From Bacillota bacterium (GTDB lineage: Bacteria; Bacillota; Bacilli; Paenibacillales; Paenibacillaceae): a DNA stretch of 64,000 bases. How positions within the stretch are numbered: the first letter of the stretch is position 1; every line of letters begins with the position of its first letter. The stretch spans positions 3,289 to 67,288 of the forward strand of contig JAEWAQ010000074.1 in the NCBI GenBank assembly GCA_023391635.1, read 5' to 3'. This document shows, in pieces, positions 35,154-43,578 of the stretch. Under the pieces are notes generated by a model that saw only the letters and a list, made by a program, of their open reading frames with translations, had not been told where the DNA came from and did no database searches. The translations under genes and the position numbers were made by a program.

Positions 35154-37355
35154 ATGTTGAAAATGTTAAAGAAGGCTGCGGCGATTCTGCTGAGCGTATC
35201 GCTAAGCTTCTTCATCGCGAGTTGCGAGAAGAGGAAGGCTGACGTGGACGATCATGTAATCGCCTATGATCAAATCGTTGCGAGGATTGACAAACTGGCG
35301 GAGTCGCTCGGGACGGAGGCTTCCGTTTTGCCGATCGCAGATGCGTTTCAGCGGGCGGACGAGGGGAGGAAGGCGGAGATCGCCATCCGTCTGGCGGACG
35401 ATATGGCGCTTGCGCAAACGCTGGACATTGTGAATGACGAGATGCTGGCGATCGCCGGGCGTGCCGTGCTGGCCTATCCGCATCCGCTGCTGCTGAATAA
35501 TTACGCCTCGATGTTGCTCGGCAACGGGCAGGCGGAGGACGCGCTGTTTTTCTTCGAGGAAGCCGCGAATCAGGCTCCTGGCAATATGGTATTCCTAACC
35601 AATATCGCCAACACGTATATTGAACTTGGGGATTTCGCCACAGCCAGTAAATATGCCGAGCAGGCGTTGCTTTTCGCGGATGATTTCGGGCCTGCCTATC
35701 AGGTGTTGACGACGGTGCATCTGAAGGAAGGCAACAGCGAGCTTGCCGCCGAGACGATGGTGAAGAGTGCGAAACACGGCTTTAACGAAGTCACGGTCCA
35801 CCAGTTTGAATCGTTCCTGGCCGCAGTTAGCGCGTTGGACCCTGCAGCGGACGAATATCCGCTTAAAGAGGAAATTTTGGATGCCCTATACGAGATCGCC
35901 AGGGCGAACGTGGATACGCTAGGTGTGAGGCCCAATGTCGATACGCCGGAAGGGCAAATCGCGGTCCGACCGTTCCCAAGCATCGGTAGCGGAGAGCAAT
36001 TGATGAAGATGGAGACGTATTTGCGAAGCGAGGCCCAGAAGCTCCAGGGCAGATGGGATGAGGCGCACGCAGACAGCATCGAATACGGTCAAGGCTTCTC
36101 CGATAACATGAGCCCGGATTCACCCGATGAAGAGGGGATCTATCCGATACAGAAAAATATGAGGCAAATATATGCTTATATGGTGATGGAATCGTTTTAC
36201 GACTTCAAGTTGGCGAAAGCAGGTGCGCATTACGATAAACAGCTAGAGGCGTACCATGTTGCGCTTGATGAGCAGTTAACAAAATTAGACGAAACGTACG
36301 AGAAAAAGCTGGAAGAAATGGAGAAAGAGTCGGAAGACGAGCTACGGAAGGTGTTTGAGGGGATATTCTCGCTTCAATCGGCGAGTGCGGATAAGCTATT
36401 GGCGACTCAAGTGGCCGCCGCGCAGACAGACGTCGATTGGAAAACGGAGCGGCTGAATCTGTACAAGCAATATGCAGAGAAGATCATCGTCGCATCGCAA
36501 GAGGTCTATATCGATTCGGAGCAGAAGGTCGAGGAGTTCTGGTTAAAGTCGGGGGGGTTGGTGAAGTACGTGGCCGAGGAGGACGTATTCCATTATTTGA
36601 ATGCCAGACGAGAAATGCTCGTATTCGGCTCGATCGGCGATTCGATCTCCCGCCTGGCGGATACGGCAATGGAACTGTCCGGCCAAAAGAGAGAACTCAT
36701 ATGGGCGGAGCAATTATTGGATGTCGCGATGCGAAATGCCGGAGTCGTGGCGGAAGCGGCTGAACAAGCAGACAGCGACGGTTCGGAAGAAGGCGGGAAG
36801 AACCTCGTTCCAGATATCGAGAAACAAGCGCTGAAGAACTACCCCGAGAAGTACGCGACTGCGGACATTACCTTTGGACTGGAAGGAGATCTATTCGGTC
36901 TCGTCGGCGGGTCGTTGTCTTCGAACGGTGACGCCTACGAGCTTAGCCTTGATTCGTTCGCAGGCTCTGTGACAGGTACCGGCAGCTTCTTCTCGGCGCC
37001 CGACGAGAAGAAAGCTTATACGCTGCACTATGCGAAGGTGGCGGTGAATACCGAATGGTACAAGAAAAGTAATAAGGTGAAGAGCATGCTCGAAAAGACA
37101 GGGAAAGCGGGCAAATGGATAGGCGCAATCAGTTATGCGGACAGCGAACGATCGGGCGAGTATATCACGAGCAAAGCCGGAAAAGGCTTTATCGACCGCG
37201 GCACCGTATACGTCAAGGAGACCGGGGGTGGAATCGGCGATTTCAGCCGAACGGAGAAGACGGAAGTTTTCAAGTCCTACGCTACTGGCGTCTCAACGGT
37301 GAGCAAATCGGTTAAGTATCAGTTTCTGTTCGTGTCCGTTCAAGTTTCGGAATAG
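35154..37355 (+). CDS. Large TPR-containing lipoprotein
   Basis: ATG 35154 follows AAAGGTAGGG; 733 residues. Signal peptide with lipobox FIASC (Cys24). Residues about 90-260 show TPR-like helical repeats (LLLNNYASMLLGNGQAEDAL; VFLTNIANTYIELGDFATAS; AYQVLTTVHLKEGNSELA). Residues about 360-450 are a charged coiled coil (LDEQLTKLDETYEKKLEEMEK). The C-terminal third has a beta-rich pattern (ITFGLEGDLFGLVGGSLSSNG). I do not recognise a named family for the whole protein. Divergent from the STAND regulator with 66 bases between starts; possibly a surface scaffold or sensor partner. Confidence 0.75.
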   Translation: MLKMLKKAAAILLSVSLSFFIASCEKRKADVDDHVIAYDQIVARIDKLAESLGTEASVLPIADAFQRADEGRKAEIAIRLADDMALAQTLDIVNDEMLAIAGRAVLAYPHPLLLNNYASMLLGNGQAEDALFFFEEAANQAPGNMVFLTNIANTYIELGDFATASKYAEQALLFADDFGPAYQVLTTVHLKEGNSELAAETMVKSAKHGFNEVTVHQFESFLAAVSALDPAADEYPLKEEILDALYEIARANVDTLGVRPNVDTPEGQIAVRPFPSIGSGEQLMKMETYLRSEAQKLQGRWDEAHADSIEYGQGFSDNMSPDSPDEEGIYPIQKNMRQIYAYMVMESFYDFKLAKAGAHYDKQLEAYHVALDEQLTKLDETYEKKLEEMEKESEDELRKVFEGIFSLQSASADKLLATQVAAAQTDVDWKTERLNLYKQYAEKIIVASQEVYIDSEQKVEEFWLKSGGLVKYVAEEDVFHYLNARREMLVFGSIGDSISRLADTAMELSGQKRELIWAEQLLDVAMRNAGVVAEAAEQADSDGSEEGGKNLVPDIEKQALKNYPEKYATADITFGLEGDLFGLVGGSLSSNGDAYELSLDSFAGSVTGTGSFFSAPDEKKAYTLHYAKVAVNTEWYKKSNKVKSMLEKTGKAGKWIGAISYADSERSGEYITSKAGKGFIDRGTVYVKETGGGIGDFSRTEKTEVFKSYATGVSTVSKSVKYQFLFVSVQVSE

Positions 37356-37465
37356 GGTGTCTCGGCAGGCATAGCGGCAGGGATCGCAATTGGTATCATG
37401 GTAGTATCGCGCGCGCCTTAAAGTTCTAACCAACATTGTCCAACCTTTCGCTTGCGATTTGCCCG

Positions 37466-37657
37466 CACTAACGGACAGTAATGCAGTTATTTGACAGTTT
37501 GGAGGGAGAGTAGAGTGTTAACGGACACCATTGCGGTTATTTGCCATCCGAAGTGAGGATTTGGGTGAAAAATGGGGGATTAACGTCCGTGGTGTCCGCT
37601 AGCGCAAATACGTCAGCAGAAAAGGTGGCATAACGTCTATGGTGTCCGTTAGCGCGA
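37466..37657. repeat. Four-box inverted element, left copy
   Basis: Two forward boxes (CTAACGGACAGTAATGCAG at 37468; TTAACGGACACCATTGCGG at 37518) and two reverse boxes (CGTCCGTGGTGTCCGCTAGC from 37584; CGTCTATGGTGTCCGTTAGC from 37634). ACGGAC cores are at 37471 and 37521, GGTGTCCG at 37591 and 37641, so spacing is 50, 70, 50. This fills most of the gene-free stretch 37356-37835. Confidence 0.8.
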
Positions 37658-37719
37658 GAAGAACAGTGGGCTGCTCCTGTGTGACTCGCAAAAATATAGT
37701 TGTCAACCGGGATCGTTCG

Positions 37720-37738
37720 TATTAAACTAAGTTTAATA
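37720..37738. promoter_or_regulatory. Perfect 8-3-8 palindrome upstream of the nuclease-like gene
   Basis: TATTAAAC TAA GTTTAATA is a perfect inverted repeat in an AT-rich stretch, about 97 bases before ATG 37836. It could be an operator or promoter element. The gene's own C-terminal winged helix makes autoregulation possible. Confidence 0.35.
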
Positions 37739-37757
37739 AATTCGGCGTGAAGCACAT

Positions 37758-37808
37758 GCCGCTTTGATGCTGCACCTTACGACAGGTGCCGTATTAAAGC
37801 GGCTTTTT
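37758..37808 (+). terminator. Two-part terminator hairpin in the leader of the nuclease-like gene
   Basis: GCCGCTTT pairs with AAAGCGGC, inside which GCACCT pairs with AGGTGC; TTTTT follows at 37803-37808. It looks like an intrinsic terminator but lies before the gene's ribosome site (AGGGGCGAG) and start at 37836, so it could attenuate transcription from an upstream promoter. Confidence 0.55.
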
Positions 37809-37835
37809 GCTTCTTCGCGGCAGGGGCGAGCTAAG

Positions 37836-38489
37836 ATGGGTGTATTTGACCAGCACTACGAGGAATGGCTGCACAAACAAATTGTCGAAGAGAAAAATCC
37901 ACGCAGACGCGAGTTGTTGAACAAAGGACTGGGACATGGCACAGTCGCATTCCTTCGGTCAAGCTGGCATCCGGCGATCGGGCATCTGGATTACTTGTTT
38001 CCGGAGTGGGAGGTGCGTGATCTGGCCGGCAAGTTGCGATATCTTGATGTGGCGTATTTGCCGCCCGCGGCTAAAGGGTGTGTAGAGATACACGGATACC
38101 GATCGCATGCCCGAGATGTCAATGTGGCGCGGTTCAAAGATCTATGCATGAAACAGGCCATGCTTACTCTCGACGATTGGGTTTTTCTTCCCATTGCGTA
38201 CCCGTCTATAGAAGAAGATCCTGAGTTATGCAGACAGTTGGTGCTTGCATTCGTAGGAAAATTTTTATCGACGCACGCGCCTTCGGATTTAAATTGGGCG
38301 GAAGCGGAAGGTTTACGTTTTGCCCGCAGGCTGCTGCGACCCTTTATGCCTGTGGAGCTCATGATTCATTTACGATTATCCGATCGCCACACCCGACGAG
38401 TGTTGCACGCATTGGTTGATAGGGGCATGCTTGTCGTTAGAAGTGGTAATCTCAGGTACCGCACCTATCAGATTCGGATGGGGCAATAA
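37836..38489 (+). CDS. Vsr/DUF559-like nuclease-fold protein with C-terminal winged helix
   Basis: ATG 37836 (MGVFDQHYEEWL); the earlier frame start falls inside the terminator hairpin. 217 residues. The opening FDQHYEEWLHKQ and the core RYLDVAYLPP...GCVEIHGYRSH...RFKDLCMKQAML recall a Paenibacillus family related to DUF559/Vsr PD-(D/E)XK nucleases, which typically reads LDFAYI...IEIDGFG. Candidate active-site residues are Asp71, Glu84 and His86, with His where Lys or Asp is usual. Residues about 158-215 (HLRLSDRHTRRVLHALVDRGMLVV, then NLRYRTYQI) look like a winged helix. It is flanked by the two four-box elements. Function not established. Confidence 0.6.
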   Translation: MGVFDQHYEEWLHKQIVEEKNPRRRELLNKGLGHGTVAFLRSSWHPAIGHLDYLFPEWEVRDLAGKLRYLDVAYLPPAAKGCVEIHGYRSHARDVNVARFKDLCMKQAMLTLDDWVFLPIAYPSIEEDPELCRQLVLAFVGKFLSTHAPSDLNWAEAEGLRFARRLLRPFMPVELMIHLRLSDRHTRRVLHALVDRGMLVVRSGNLRYRTYQIRMGQ

Positions 38490-38717
38490 CGGTTGAAGAT
38501 TGGAACTGTGCGAATCGAATGAGATGATATATCCAGAATGACTGCAAGGGCAGTCGAGTGAGGGGACGTGGGCGGTAAATGGCGAACAGGCGGCGAATGA
38601 CGTGCAAACGGCGATTGGCGAACAAACAGCGAATGGTAATATGCGGTGAGTAACGGTCATGCGGCAAATGGTGAACAAGAAGGATAAGCGTTGAGCAGGT
38701 AGAAGCGATCCTTGTCC

Positions 38718-38907
38718 ACGCTAACGGACAAGGATGCAGTTATTCTGCACATTTATAGTATCTTTTGGCGCTAACGGACACCATTGCAGCTATTGCCCCA
38801 AATAGGCATGGTGAATCGTCATGAATTGGAAAATAAAATCCGTGGTGTCCGTAAGCACGAAAACGTTGAGCAAGTTGGCAGAATAACGTCCGTGGTGTCC
38901 GTAAGAA
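38718..38907. repeat. Four-box inverted element, right copy
   Basis: Forward boxes CTAACGGACAAGGATGCAG (38721) and CTAACGGACACCATTGCAG (38771); reverse boxes TCCGTGGTGTCCGTAAGC (from 38839) and CGTCCGTGGTGTCCGTAAG (from 38888). ACGGAC at 38724 and 38774, GGTGTCC at 38844 and 38894: spacing 50, 70, 50, identical to the left copy. The rest of the gene-free stretch 38490-39041 holds a degenerate direct repeat (TGGCGAACA...GCGAATG at about 38580 and 38617) and nothing else I can name. Confidence 0.8.
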
Positions 38908-39008
38908 TGGGTGTCGATTAGGATAGCCGTCCGTACTCGGAATCTTCGACACACTGCGCGTGGAACGACCCATTTTCGTTCGATCTCGCAAAGTCCGCCA
39001 AAATAAAA

Positions 39009-39037
39009 AGCAGCTCGAGTGAGCTGCTCTGATTATT
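39009..39037 (-). terminator. Terminator of tRNA-Ala
   Basis: On the minus strand AGCAGCTC, loop ACTC, GAGCTGCT followed by TTTTTATTTT: an eight-pair stem with a T-run immediately downstream of the tRNA gene. Confidence 0.8.
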
Positions 39038-39041
39038 ATTT

Positions 39042-39117
39042 TGGTGGACCCTAGCGGGATCGAACCGCTGACCTCTTCGCTGCCAGCGAAGCGCTCTCCC
39101 AGCTGAGCTAAGGGCCC
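39042..39117 (-). tRNA. tRNA-Ala (anticodon GGC)
   Basis: 76 bases including encoded CCA (plus-strand TGG 39042-39044). Acceptor stem GGGCCCT pairs with AGGGTCC, containing the G3-U70 pair that identifies alanine tRNAs. D-arm TTAGCTCAGCTGGGAGAGC, anticodon loop CTGGCAG giving GGC (plus 39082-39084), and T-arm GGTTCGATCCC. It reads GCC/GCU codons. It stands alone with its own promoter and terminator. Confidence 0.97.
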
Positions 39118-39141
39118 TTGTCATTCTTGGCGACAAGAACG

Positions 39142-39171
39142 ATATTACCATAGCCGCACAGCCGGTGTCAA
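39142..39171 (-). promoter_or_regulatory. Promoter of tRNA-Ala
   Basis: On the minus strand TTGACA (plus 39166-39171), 18-base spacer, TAATAT (plus 39142-39147), about 25 bases upstream of the tRNA 5' end. A near-consensus sigma-A promoter. Confidence 0.8.
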
Positions 39172-39279
39172 CGTCTCGCTGGGATGAATACTCCCACCGG
39201 CAGATTCTGTCTAGCGGGGTATATAACTAGCATATTATAATGAATCCAACGACGACACTTGGAAATGGAATGATTCGCC

Positions 39280-41055
39280 TTGCTTAAAATAATAGGCAGA
39301 AGCATACGCGATTTCCGTAAATCTTTTGCCAAACTGCTCCTATTCCAGCTGATGTATATGCTAGTCACGAGCTTTGTCGCAATTCCGGTCATTACGTTCT
39401 TGTTTCATAGAATGATCAGAATTGTCGGTTCCGGCTCGTTGCTTAACGGGGAAGTTTACCGAATCGGCGTAAGCTACAAGGGTCTCGGTGTTCTTCTCCT
39501 TATCGGACTCATCGCCTCTTATGTTTTGCTCATCGAGTTGTTCGTGCTCATCCTGCTTGTCCAACAATGCTATCTCGGTAAAGAGACCGCTATCGTGGAC
39601 GCGGTACTGTCTGCGTTGCGCAAGACTCCAAGGCTGCTTGGCTTTGGCGCGTTCCCATTGATGCTGCTGCTCCTTTTGCTGATTCCGTTTGTCGATTCAC
39701 CGTTGTCGGCTTCGTTCTATGCTCTGTTCAACCTGCCAATCTTCTTGAACAATCATGTGTTGGACGCTACTTATACGATGACTTTTATTTATGTCCTGCT
39801 GTTAGCAGGCGCGCTGTATACGTTGCTGCGGTGGATTTTCGTGCCGCACTTCATCGTGTTGGAGGACATGAAGCTCAGGCATGCGGTACGTGAAAGCCTG
39901 CTTCTGACACATGGCCGACGGTGGCAGCTGTTCGGCTCGCTGGTCTTGTTTAATGTTGCGGTGCTCGCAGCGATCTCCTTGGCGCTAACCGCGTTAAGTT
40001 CGATTCCTTCCTGGCTGGACATGGACGTGCTGGCGCTTGTGTCCAGACATTACTCCTTGACGTTCTCCACCATGGCAGCTTACTTGCTGACGGTTCTGCT
40101 TCTGCCGATCAATATCTTCGTGTTGACGCGGTTCTATTATGGGCTCGGGCGGGCATCGGGGCAAAGGACGAGGGACCGGATTCGCTTTCGCCCCAGCAAA
40201 TTGGGCAAGCTCGAAATTCGGATATGGAACGGATGGAAGAGACTTCGGCATAAGCGCACGCTGTACGCATCGGTTGCCGCTTTGTACATCGCCTTGTCGA
40301 TGTTCATCGGTTGGCGGGCGAGCGAAAGCCTTGTGTATGCCAGGTGGAGCGTGCTCATTGCGGCGCACCGCGGAGATACGACTGACGCGCCGGAGAATTC
40401 GCTCCCCTCTATCGTTTCGGCGATCGATAAAGGCATGCAGGTGGTGGAACTGGATGTCCAATTGACCAAGGACGGGGTTGCCGTGTTGAATCACGATTCC
40501 GATCTCAGGCGCGTTGCCAGTGTGCGAATGCGCGTGGACGAAATGACTTATGCGCAGCTTCGCCAGTTGTCCATCGGCCAGGACGAGAACGGGAATCCGG
40601 TGCGGATCCCGACCTTGTACGAGGCGCTCGCCGCATCGGAGGACCGGATCAAGCTGTTGCTCGATCTGAAGCCGTATGGCGGCACGAGCGAAGCGCTGGC
40701 AGATGAAGTCGTCCGGATCGTCAAAGATGCCGGAATCGAGCAAGAGGTGCGCATTCAGTCATTCGACGGCCGCTCCCTGGAGCGAATCCGGGAATATGCA
40801 CCCGATATCAAGATCGGGAGAATTCTCTACTTCGCGCTCGGAGACTTATCGGGACTCGATGTCGATTTCTACACGATCGAGCAAGTGATGCTGACGGACC
40901 GTCTTGTCCAGCAAGCGCATGCCGATGGGCGTGAGGTATGGGTTTGGACCGTCAACACCAGGCGGGCGATGAAGGAGGTGCTCAAATTCCAGATCGACGG
41001 AATGATTACCGACCATCCCGAGATAGCGCAAACGATCATCGAGGTGGATTTGTAA
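39280..41055 (+). CDS. Membrane glycerophosphodiester phosphodiesterase
   Basis: 591 residues from a TTG start at 39280 (MLKIIGRSIRDFRKS); the start is uncertain, with only a weak GGAA ahead. The first 330 residues carry about seven to eight TM segments (the GPDPase_memb domain). The C-terminal GDPD TIM barrel has the catalytic pattern IAAHRGDTTDAPENS, VVELDVQLTKDG, LNHDSDLRR and ends with VWTVNT and GMITDHP. It hydrolyses glycerophosphodiesters, probably outside the membrane, releasing glycerol-3-phosphate from lipid or teichoic-acid breakdown. A TATAAT at 39235-39240 may be its -10. Confidence 0.92.
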   Translation: MLKIIGRSIRDFRKSFAKLLLFQLMYMLVTSFVAIPVITFLFHRMIRIVGSGSLLNGEVYRIGVSYKGLGVLLLIGLIASYVLLIELFVLILLVQQCYLGKETAIVDAVLSALRKTPRLLGFGAFPLMLLLLLLIPFVDSPLSASFYALFNLPIFLNNHVLDATYTMTFIYVLLLAGALYTLLRWIFVPHFIVLEDMKLRHAVRESLLLTHGRRWQLFGSLVLFNVAVLAAISLALTALSSIPSWLDMDVLALVSRHYSLTFSTMAAYLLTVLLLPINIFVLTRFYYGLGRASGQRTRDRIRFRPSKLGKLEIRIWNGWKRLRHKRTLYASVAALYIALSMFIGWRASESLVYARWSVLIAAHRGDTTDAPENSLPSIVSAIDKGMQVVELDVQLTKDGVAVLNHDSDLRRVASVRMRVDEMTYAQLRQLSIGQDENGNPVRIPTLYEALAASEDRIKLLLDLKPYGGTSEALADEVVRIVKDAGIEQEVRIQSFDGRSLERIREYAPDIKIGRILYFALGDLSGLDVDFYTIEQVMLTDRLVQQAHADGREVWVWTVNTRRAMKEVLKFQIDGMITDHPEIAQTIIEVDL

Positions 41056-41063
41056 ACGTTGGC

Positions 41064-42233
41064 CTAAATTGATGACATGGCGGAACGGCGGTCCATTCGT
41101 CGGAACAGCGCGGCGAATACGACAATGCAGCCGACCGCGAGCACCGCATTGTACAAGAACACGTCGCGCATGCCCCACACCTCGCTCGCTTCGCCGCCTG
41201 CATAGCTGCCGATCAGGCGGGCGACGCCGAGGCATAGCAGGGCGTTCAGCGTTTGACCGCTGGCTTTGAGCTCGTCCGGCACTTCCCGGTTGATCACGGT
41301 GGCCATGGTGACGGACAGAACGATGAAGATCAGACCGTGCAGTACCTGCACCGGAATCGTCCAGTACGGGTCATGGATGGCCGAGAACAAGTACCACCTA
41401 AGCGCGGCCGCCGCTCCCGCTCCCAGCAAAATGTAATGGACGCGCACCCTCCGGAAGATCGTGCCGGCCAGCAGCAGGAACGGGATTTCGCTGAGCGAGG
41501 AGATGACCATCGACCACCCGAGCCACGCGCTGCTGCCGCCTAACTCCTGAAAGTACAGCGGGAAAAAAGTATAGTAATACCCGAGTGTGATGTGCAAAAC
41601 GAAATTGACCGCCAAATAAAACACCAGCTTGCGGTTGCGGAACAGAATCCAGATCCGGATGCGGCGTCCTTTCTTCTGATGGCCTGCGACAGAAGGGAAC
41701 CGCAGGACGAACGCGAAGGATACGGCCATGACGGCGGCATAGACGGCAAACAGCAAATCCACGCGCTTCTCGGCGATCAAGCCGAATGCAATCGACATAA
41801 GCGCGAAGCCGATCGTACCGGCCATCCGGATCCGACTGAAGCCGCTTGCCCATCTTCGCCGATCCAGTTCCTCAAGCGTAATCGCATCGCTGACGGCGAA
41901 GATCGATGCTTGGAAGAAGGTGAAGACGCTGATCATGGCAAGCAGATAGCCAAACCCGTTGGATAACGGATACAGCAGCATGGCGCCGCCGCTCCCCGCA
42001 ATAAGCAACAGCAATACGCCGTTCTTGGTTCTGGCTCTGTCGCTCAGCGTTCCCCATACCGGCTGGGCGAGAATGGCGACAAGGGGACCGATGCCGAGTA
42101 GGATGCCGATCTGCGACGAGTCGAATCCTGCATCGCGGAAGTAGAGCGGGATGAACGTGCCGTAGACCGCATTTCCCATGTAGATGAAGAAATAGAAGAG
42201 ATAGAAATAGGAAAGCTTTGCCGGTGTTGTCAT
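41064..42233 (-). CDS. MFS transporter (PPP/MFS_1-like family)
   Basis: ATG 42233 (MTTPAKLSYFYLFYFF) after AAGGGAG; 389 residues with twelve TM segments. The opening YFFIYMGNAVYGTFIPLYFRDAGFDSSQIGILLGIGP and GTLSDRARTKNG resemble the 3-phenylpropionate/nucleoside-proton-symporter-like MFS group. Ends convergently nine bases from the GDPD stop. Substrate unknown. Confidence 0.88.
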   Translation of the reverse strand: MTTPAKLSYFYLFYFFIYMGNAVYGTFIPLYFRDAGFDSSQIGILLGIGPLVAILAQPVWGTLSDRARTKNGVLLLLIAGSGGAMLLYPLSNGFGYLLAMISVFTFFQASIFAVSDAITLEELDRRRWASGFSRIRMAGTIGFALMSIAFGLIAEKRVDLLFAVYAAVMAVSFAFVLRFPSVAGHQKKGRRIRIWILFRNRKLVFYLAVNFVLHITLGYYYTFFPLYFQELGGSSAWLGWSMVISSLSEIPFLLLAGTIFRRVRVHYILLGAGAAAALRWYLFSAIHDPYWTIPVQVLHGLIFIVLSVTMATVINREVPDELKASGQTLNALLCLGVARLIGSYAGGEASEVWGMRDVFLYNAVLAVGCIVVFAALFRRMDRRSAMSSI

Positions 42234-42492
42234 GCGTAACTCCCTTTGCAGCAGAATGGACAAGATGCTACTAGCATAATCCGCGCGGTCCGCAAGATCA
42301 ACGGACAATCTTTCAACCCGCGGCTATTCGCCGTATCGATCTGCTTTTGCCGCCGCCGAGCTTCCTCCTACCCCGCCAACTTGCCGCCACAGGCTGCATT
42401 TAGCAAAATATTCCGTGCTGCCAAGCCGCTTTTCTAGTACAATAGAACCGATTCTAGTCGATTTGTCCCACTACACAGGAGGCTGACACAGG

Positions 42493-43407
42493 ATGCGATT
42501 GGTCACGCGTTCGGATTTTGACGGTCTGGTTACGGCGGTATTATTGAAGAAGATCGGCATGATTGAAGAGATGAAGTTCGTTCACCCCAAAGACATGCAG
42601 GACGGCACGATAGCTGTCACGGATCAGGATATTCTGACAAACGTTCCCTACGTGCCCGGCTGCGGCATGTGGTTCGATCATCATGCCAGCGAATTGAAGC
42701 GCTCGCAAGAGGAAGGTTTCGTCTTCAAAGGAGAAGTCCGGCTCGCGGACAGCGCGGCGCGTGTCGTTTATGATCATTTCGGCGGTCGAGACAAGTTCGG
42801 AAGCGAACTGGACGACTTGATGCAAGGCGTGGACAAGGCCGATGCGGCCAAGTTCAGCAAGGAAGACATCTTGCATCCGCAAGGCTGGGACCTGCTGTCG
42901 TTTCTGATGGATTCCCGCACGGGCCTCGGACGGTATAGGGATTACAACATCAGCAACTACCAGCTTATGGAGAAGCTGGTCGACTTGTGCGCCGCGCATC
43001 CGATTGGCGACATTATCGAGGACCCGGACGTCAAGCAGCGGGTGGACCGCTATTTCGAACTGGATGCCGAATTCCGCAAGATGCTCAGCCAGTACACGAA
43101 AACCCAAGGCAACGTGATCGTGACCGATCTTCGCGGCGTGGAGACGATATACCCGGGCAATCGCTTCCTGATCTATGCGCTGTATCCCGAACAGAACGTC
43201 TCGCTGTGGATCGTCGACGGTTTTCAAAAACAGAACGTCTCAATCGCATGCGGACACAGCATTATTAACCGCGGATGCGGCGTTCATGTAGGTCATTTGA
43301 TGCGAAAGTACGGCGGCGGCGGACATGAAGCGGCTGGTACTTGCCAGGTGCCTTATGCGGATGTCGACCGTACGATCGCGAGTATCGCGGACTCGTTCCA
43401 AGCGTAA
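42493..43407 (+). CDS. DHH-family phosphoesterase
   Basis: 304 residues, AGGAGG ten bases before the ATG. N-terminal DHH domain: RSDFDGLVTAVLL (Asp pair), VTDQDIL, and the signature FDHHASEL; C-terminal DHHA1 domain with GHSIINRGCGVHVGHLMRKYGGGGHEAAG. This is the layout of NrnA-like oligoribonuclease/pAp phosphatases and related exopolyphosphatase-like proteins; the substrate cannot be chosen from sequence. The 258 bases upstream (42234-42492) contain a possible TACAAT at 42438 and nothing else I recognise. Confidence 0.85.
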   Translation: MRLVTRSDFDGLVTAVLLKKIGMIEEMKFVHPKDMQDGTIAVTDQDILTNVPYVPGCGMWFDHHASELKRSQEEGFVFKGEVRLADSAARVVYDHFGGRDKFGSELDDLMQGVDKADAAKFSKEDILHPQGWDLLSFLMDSRTGLGRYRDYNISNYQLMEKLVDLCAAHPIGDIIEDPDVKQRVDRYFELDAEFRKMLSQYTKTQGNVIVTDLRGVETIYPGNRFLIYALYPEQNVSLWIVDGFQKQNVSIACGHSIINRGCGVHVGHLMRKYGGGGHEAAGTCQVPYADVDRTIASIADSFQA

Positions 43408-43509
43408 CGTCAGACGACAGACCCGATTCGGGGCCGCAAGGAGCCACTAGGGAAGTTCATCAATTTGTCAAAGTTTCAGGAAAAGTTGGCTCCCCCGCTC
43501 GGATTGAGG

Positions 43510-43539
43510 TTGAGTTTATCTGTCCAAATTAGGTATTAT
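43510..43539 (+). promoter_or_regulatory. Promoter of the cupredoxin gene
   Basis: TTGAGT (43510-43515), 18-base spacer, TATTAT (43534-43539), about 40 bases before ATG 43579. Confidence 0.5.
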
Positions 43540-43578
43540 AAGAGATGGACATTTTTGAATGAGCAGGGGGAGCACTCG

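Noticed and set aside
37466..38907. Possible insertion sequence with terminal repeats
   Set aside because: The enclosed protein has no transposase motif (DDE or HUH), and the flanking elements are themselves internally inverted, not simple terminal repeats; I kept it as a repeat-associated locus instead.
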